Of a DNA stretch of 64,000 bases, positions 61,454 to 64,000 are shown piece by piece (position 1 is the first letter of the stretch; each line of letters starts with the position of its first letter). The notes below the pieces were generated by a model, which saw only the letters and a program-made list of their open reading frames with translations, searched no databases and was not told where the DNA came from. The stretch spans positions 1 through 64,000 of the forward strand of contig NZ_JAJOMA010000019.1 in NCBI RefSeq assembly GCF_021129235.1, in the 5' to 3' direction. A program made the translations under genes and the position numbers. The stretch is from Kineosporia mesophila. Lineage in GTDB: Bacteria > Actinomycetota > Actinomycetes > Actinomycetales > Kineosporiaceae.

Positions 61454-64000
61454 CTCTGAGCGGCGATCTGGTCCAGCCGCAGCTGCCCGTCACCGTTCGC
61501 CACCAGTACTCCAAGGGCCCGGAACACATCGATCAGCGATGCCAGGTCCGGGTAACCGGCCGCTTGGTACGACGATACGGAAAGAGCATGACCGTCGGGA
61601 TCCCGGACCATTTCCTCGAGGATCTCCACGAGAGTCCCTTGATCAGCAGCGTCATTCGGGCCAAGAACACCGAGGAGCACATTCCACGAGGCGGCGACCA
61701 CCACGTCCGCCTCGACCCCCAAGGACTGCCGGAAGCGTTGCCCGTTGGCCGGCACGGCAAGCCAGTCACGCAGGTCGCTCAGCGGATCGGGGCCCGAGGT
61801 CGCCGACTCGGCAACCCGATTGAGCAGCATCGGCCAGCCACCCGTGACGCTGAGCAATTCGTCACGCGACGCATCGTCCTGGAAGGGCAGCGAGGTCTCG
61901 TTCAGCCACAGCCGAAGTCCGGTGTTCTCATAGCGGTGCAGCGAGGTCACCGACGACGAGGCATCGGACTCCCGCATCGCTTTCGACCACAGAGGTGCCT
62001 GCTGCGGCCCGGCGATCAGAATGATGCCCAGCGTGCCGCCTGACCGCTCCCGGATCGCCTCCCGCGCACTCGTCCATACCTCTTCGGCCGCAGCCGGAGT
62101 CGTCTCGCGCAGGTCGCACATGATCAGTGCGTGGCGCCCTGCGGCCCACATGCTAGCCGCAGAGCTGGTGGCCACCAGCGCCGAGGTGCTCACGTCGTCC
62201 CGCAGCTTGATCCGATCGCCGTAGACCGCGTTGTCGTTCTCGTCCCGCAGCACCCGGACGCAGCGTTCCAGGGTCAGCGCCTCCGAGCCGATGATCAGCC
62301 GCACTTGGTTGCGGGGCCGCAGGAGGTCGGCGATCTGCGCAGATGTCAGCGGTCCTCGGGTGAGGGTGTCGGCGTACCGAGGTCGCAGCAACGTTCCGTC
62401 GAAGCTGTCCGGCAGCGGGAAGGACGCGGCGTTATCGAGCACGGAGCTCACTTCTTCGCCGGTGCCCAGTAGCGTCAGGATGTTCGGGGTACGCAGCCGG
62501 TACTGCCCGGTGGCCGATGTGGAAAGGACTCCTAAGTCGACACATTCGTCCAGCAGGGCGCGGAACTCACCGGTCAGCACGTCCTCGGAGGCGAAGCCCT
62601 GCGGCCACCACTGCTCGCAGTCGCTGCGCAGTTCAGTGGCCGAGAGTGCGGAACCGATACCCTCGTCATAGGCGTGGAACGCCACCGCATAGGCGATCGT
62701 CTTGTACCGGTGGTCGAGGTTCAGTGTCCAGTCGAAGCGCTTGCGAATGGCCTCCCGAAGGACTCGGTCCGACCAGATCTCCTCCACGTCGTCAGCGGTG
62801 ACCAACTGGGGCAGCCTGAGCGACACCGGGCGCCGCTGCAGGTGGGTCAGCATCCGGGCACCGAAGAGCTGGATCAGCGAAGGCTGGTTATTGGTCAGGG
62901 CCAGCACCCGGGCCGCCACGTTGTCGTTCGCGAACCGGTAGCCCAGCGCACCCAGCGGCTGAGTGAGCAAGTCGAAGGCCTTCTGCGAGTTGAGCGGCCC
63001 AACGCAGACAGGGCTGCCGAAGTGTGCCAGGGGGTGGTTGGCCAGCCGCTCGAACCGGGCGGTCTGGTGCAGGCCGGCGAACACAACCTTGACGGCTCGT
63101 TCCGTGTTGTCCATCAGCCTGCGGAACGCGTCCACATGCGTGAACCGCCCCTTCGCGTCGGCATCCAGGAACAGGTCGGACTCGTCGAGCAGCAACAGCA
63201 GCTGACGGCCAGGTTCGGCCTGGATCCAGCGGGTGATGCCGTCGATCACCGCGTGCGCCACGTCGCCGCCGGGCTGCTCGCCCTGCACGATGGCCTTGGC
63301 CACCAGTTGCGGCCACAGAGTGGGCCAGATCCGGTCCGCCCCGATCGCGCCCTGCCCGATCTGGTAGATCGACAGATAGGCGGCCCTGCGATGGTGGTCG
63401 TCCTCGAACTCACGGGCTGCCGCCCGCAGCAACGCGGATTTGCCCAGTTGCCGACCGCCGTAGACGAAGCAGGGGCCGTCCATACTCATGACGTCGCCCA
63501 GCTCTTTCTCACGACCGTAGAACATCTCGACGGCGACGCCGCCGGCCACATCCGGGGTGAACGGTTCCGACATCGTGAACGGCAGGAGGATCTCCATCGT
63601 GGTGTCCAGCCGCGGTGTCGGCTGCGCAGCCAGGTAGGCGAAGGCCGCCTCGTCGACCACGATCGTGGCCGGGAGCCGGGAATGTGAACGCATCAGACCG
63701 GCCAGCTCACGCCGCTGTTCGGGGCTCAGCACACCGAAATAGAGCACCAGAACCGCGTGCTCAGCAGGCTCCGGGCGCAGCAACTGGATCAGCTGACCCG
63801 GCGTCGGCGACTTCCACACCTGGAGCACCCGCAGTGTGTCACCGGCAGGACTGATCTTCGAGCCGAAGGCCGGGATCAGTGCTTCCCCCTCAGTACTGCG
63901 CACGCCGATCAGATGCATCCAGTGACTGGCTCCGGGCTTTTGACCCGAACGACCTCGCGGGGTGTTCTGGTCGGAGAAGATGAAGCCGATCTGCTCGAGC
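61450..64000 (-). CDS. AAA/STAND-type ATPase paired with beta-CASP nuclease (5' end outside window)
   Basis: At least 849 residues; the frame is open to the window edge, so ATG at 63918 is probably not the true start (upstream residues read LEQIGFIFSDQNTPRG). Walker A is GGRQLGKSALL, Walker B is LLLLLDESDLFLD, and KVVFAGLHQTARF and CVGPLNSQKAFDLLTQPLG are the sensor and lid features of the ORC/AAA_16-STAND group. A winged-helix-like region and a large C-terminal helical part follow. It is translationally coupled to the nuclease and likely controls it by NTP-driven assembly. Confidence 0.8.
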   Translation of the reverse strand, partial: LEQIGFIFSDQNTPRGRSGQKPGASHWMHLIGVRSTEGEALIPAFGSKISPAGDTLRVLQVWKSPTPGQLIQLLRPEPAEHAVLVLYFGVLSPEQRRELAGLMRSHSRLPATIVVDEAAFAYLAAQPTPRLDTTMEILLPFTMSEPFTPDVAGGVAVEMFYGREKELGDVMSMDGPCFVYGGRQLGKSALLRAAAREFEDDHHRRAAYLSIYQIGQGAIGADRIWPTLWPQLVAKAIVQGEQPGGDVAHAVIDGITRWIQAEPGRQLLLLLDESDLFLDADAKGRFTHVDAFRRLMDNTERAVKVVFAGLHQTARFERLANHPLAHFGSPVCVGPLNSQKAFDLLTQPLGALGYRFANDNVAARVLALTNNQPSLIQLFGARMLTHLQRRPVSLRLPQLVTADDVEEIWSDRVLREAIRKRFDWTLNLDHRYKTIAYAVAFHAYDEGIGSALSATELRSDCEQWWPQGFASEDVLTGEFRALLDECVDLGVLSTSATGQYRLRTPNILTLLGTGEEVSSVLDNAASFPLPDSFDGTLLRPRYADTLTRGPLTSAQIADLLRPRNQVRLIIGSEALTLERCVRVLRDENDNAVYGDRIKLRDDVSTSALVATSSAASMWAAGRHALIMCDLRETTPAAAEEVWTSAREAIRERSGGTLGIILIAGPQQAPLWSKAMRESDASSSVTSLHRYENTGLRLWLNETSLPFQDDASRDELLSVTGGWPMLLNRVAESATSGPDPLSDLRDWLAVPANGQRFRQSLGVEADVVVAASWNVLLGVLGPNDAADQGTLVEILEEMVRDPDGHALSVSSYQAAGYPDLASLIDVFRALGVLVANGDGQLRLDQIAAQR

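Noticed and set aside
1-64000. CRISPR arrays and tRNA genes
   Set aside because: I found no regularly spaced repeats and no cloverleaf with a GTTCGA-type T-loop in a tRNA context on either strand by eye; a covariance search would be decisive.

Overview
The window is high-GC DNA with strong GC bias at third codon positions, GTG starts, purine-rich ribosome binding sites and typical actinobacterial families: HelD, DUF3024, DUF397, XRE-DUF5753, an excalibur protein and a COG4586/3694/4587-type ABC exporter. It most likely comes from the chromosome of a filamentous actinomycete. The XRE-DUF5753/DUF397 pairs are typical of Streptomyces-, Actinoplanes- or Kineosporia-like genomes; I cannot name the genus. 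The first bases appear to be the 5' end of a minus-strand 16S rRNA gene, with its leader and promoter behind it.

Bases 1-15,450 look like ordinary chromosome. They hold the rRNA leader, a serine hydrolase divergent from an ArsR regulator with a shared operator, a pRiA4b ORF-3 protein, an excalibur protein, HelD, an SDR oxidoreductase, a small conserved gene, DUF3024, a three-gene ABC-2 exporter, two divergent membrane-anchored proteins, and a TetR/epimerase pair with two matching operators. A 46-bp perfect palindrome lies in the empty stretch at 8.6 kb.

Bases 15,450-26,400 are a duplicated accessory region. It has two copies of an XRE-DUF5753/DUF397 module about 7.4 kb apart, each with the same hairpin and leader. 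Next to each copy is a small helical protein whose reading frame stays open past a TGA into a second, membrane-spanning module. A solitary N6-methylase/specificity pair, a SprT-like protein and several gene relics fill the rest.

Bases 26,400-50,000 are a restriction and defence island. It contains an HTH-methylase, a type I hsdM-hsdS-hsdR operon (hsdM and hsdS are broken by single-base indels and one nonsense codon) ending in a Ser/Thr kinase, a DUF6119 (TIGR04141) gene, and two different GmrSD-type DUF262 proteins: one fused to an ATL/MGMT-like domain, the other to a RAMA-like domain and followed upstream by a partner gene. After these comes a graveyard of IS1380, DarT-like and Uma2-like fragments.

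Bases 50,700-64,000 hold the most interesting material. One minus-strand operon encodes, in order, a CRP-family cyclic-nucleotide-binding regulator, a class III nucleotide-cyclase-like protein, a large P-loop NTPase, an unrecognised protein, a VWA-OmpA protein and a four-helix membrane protein. The cyclase C-terminus and the NTPase N-terminal region share a GDGSPAFG-centred peptide, which suggests a pairing motif like bacterial amyloid signalling motifs. Upstream on the same strand is a translationally coupled AAA/STAND-type ATPase and beta-CASP metallo-beta-lactamase nuclease with a coiled-coil N-terminus. I know of no named system matching either arrangement; both are candidates for undescribed signalling or defence systems.
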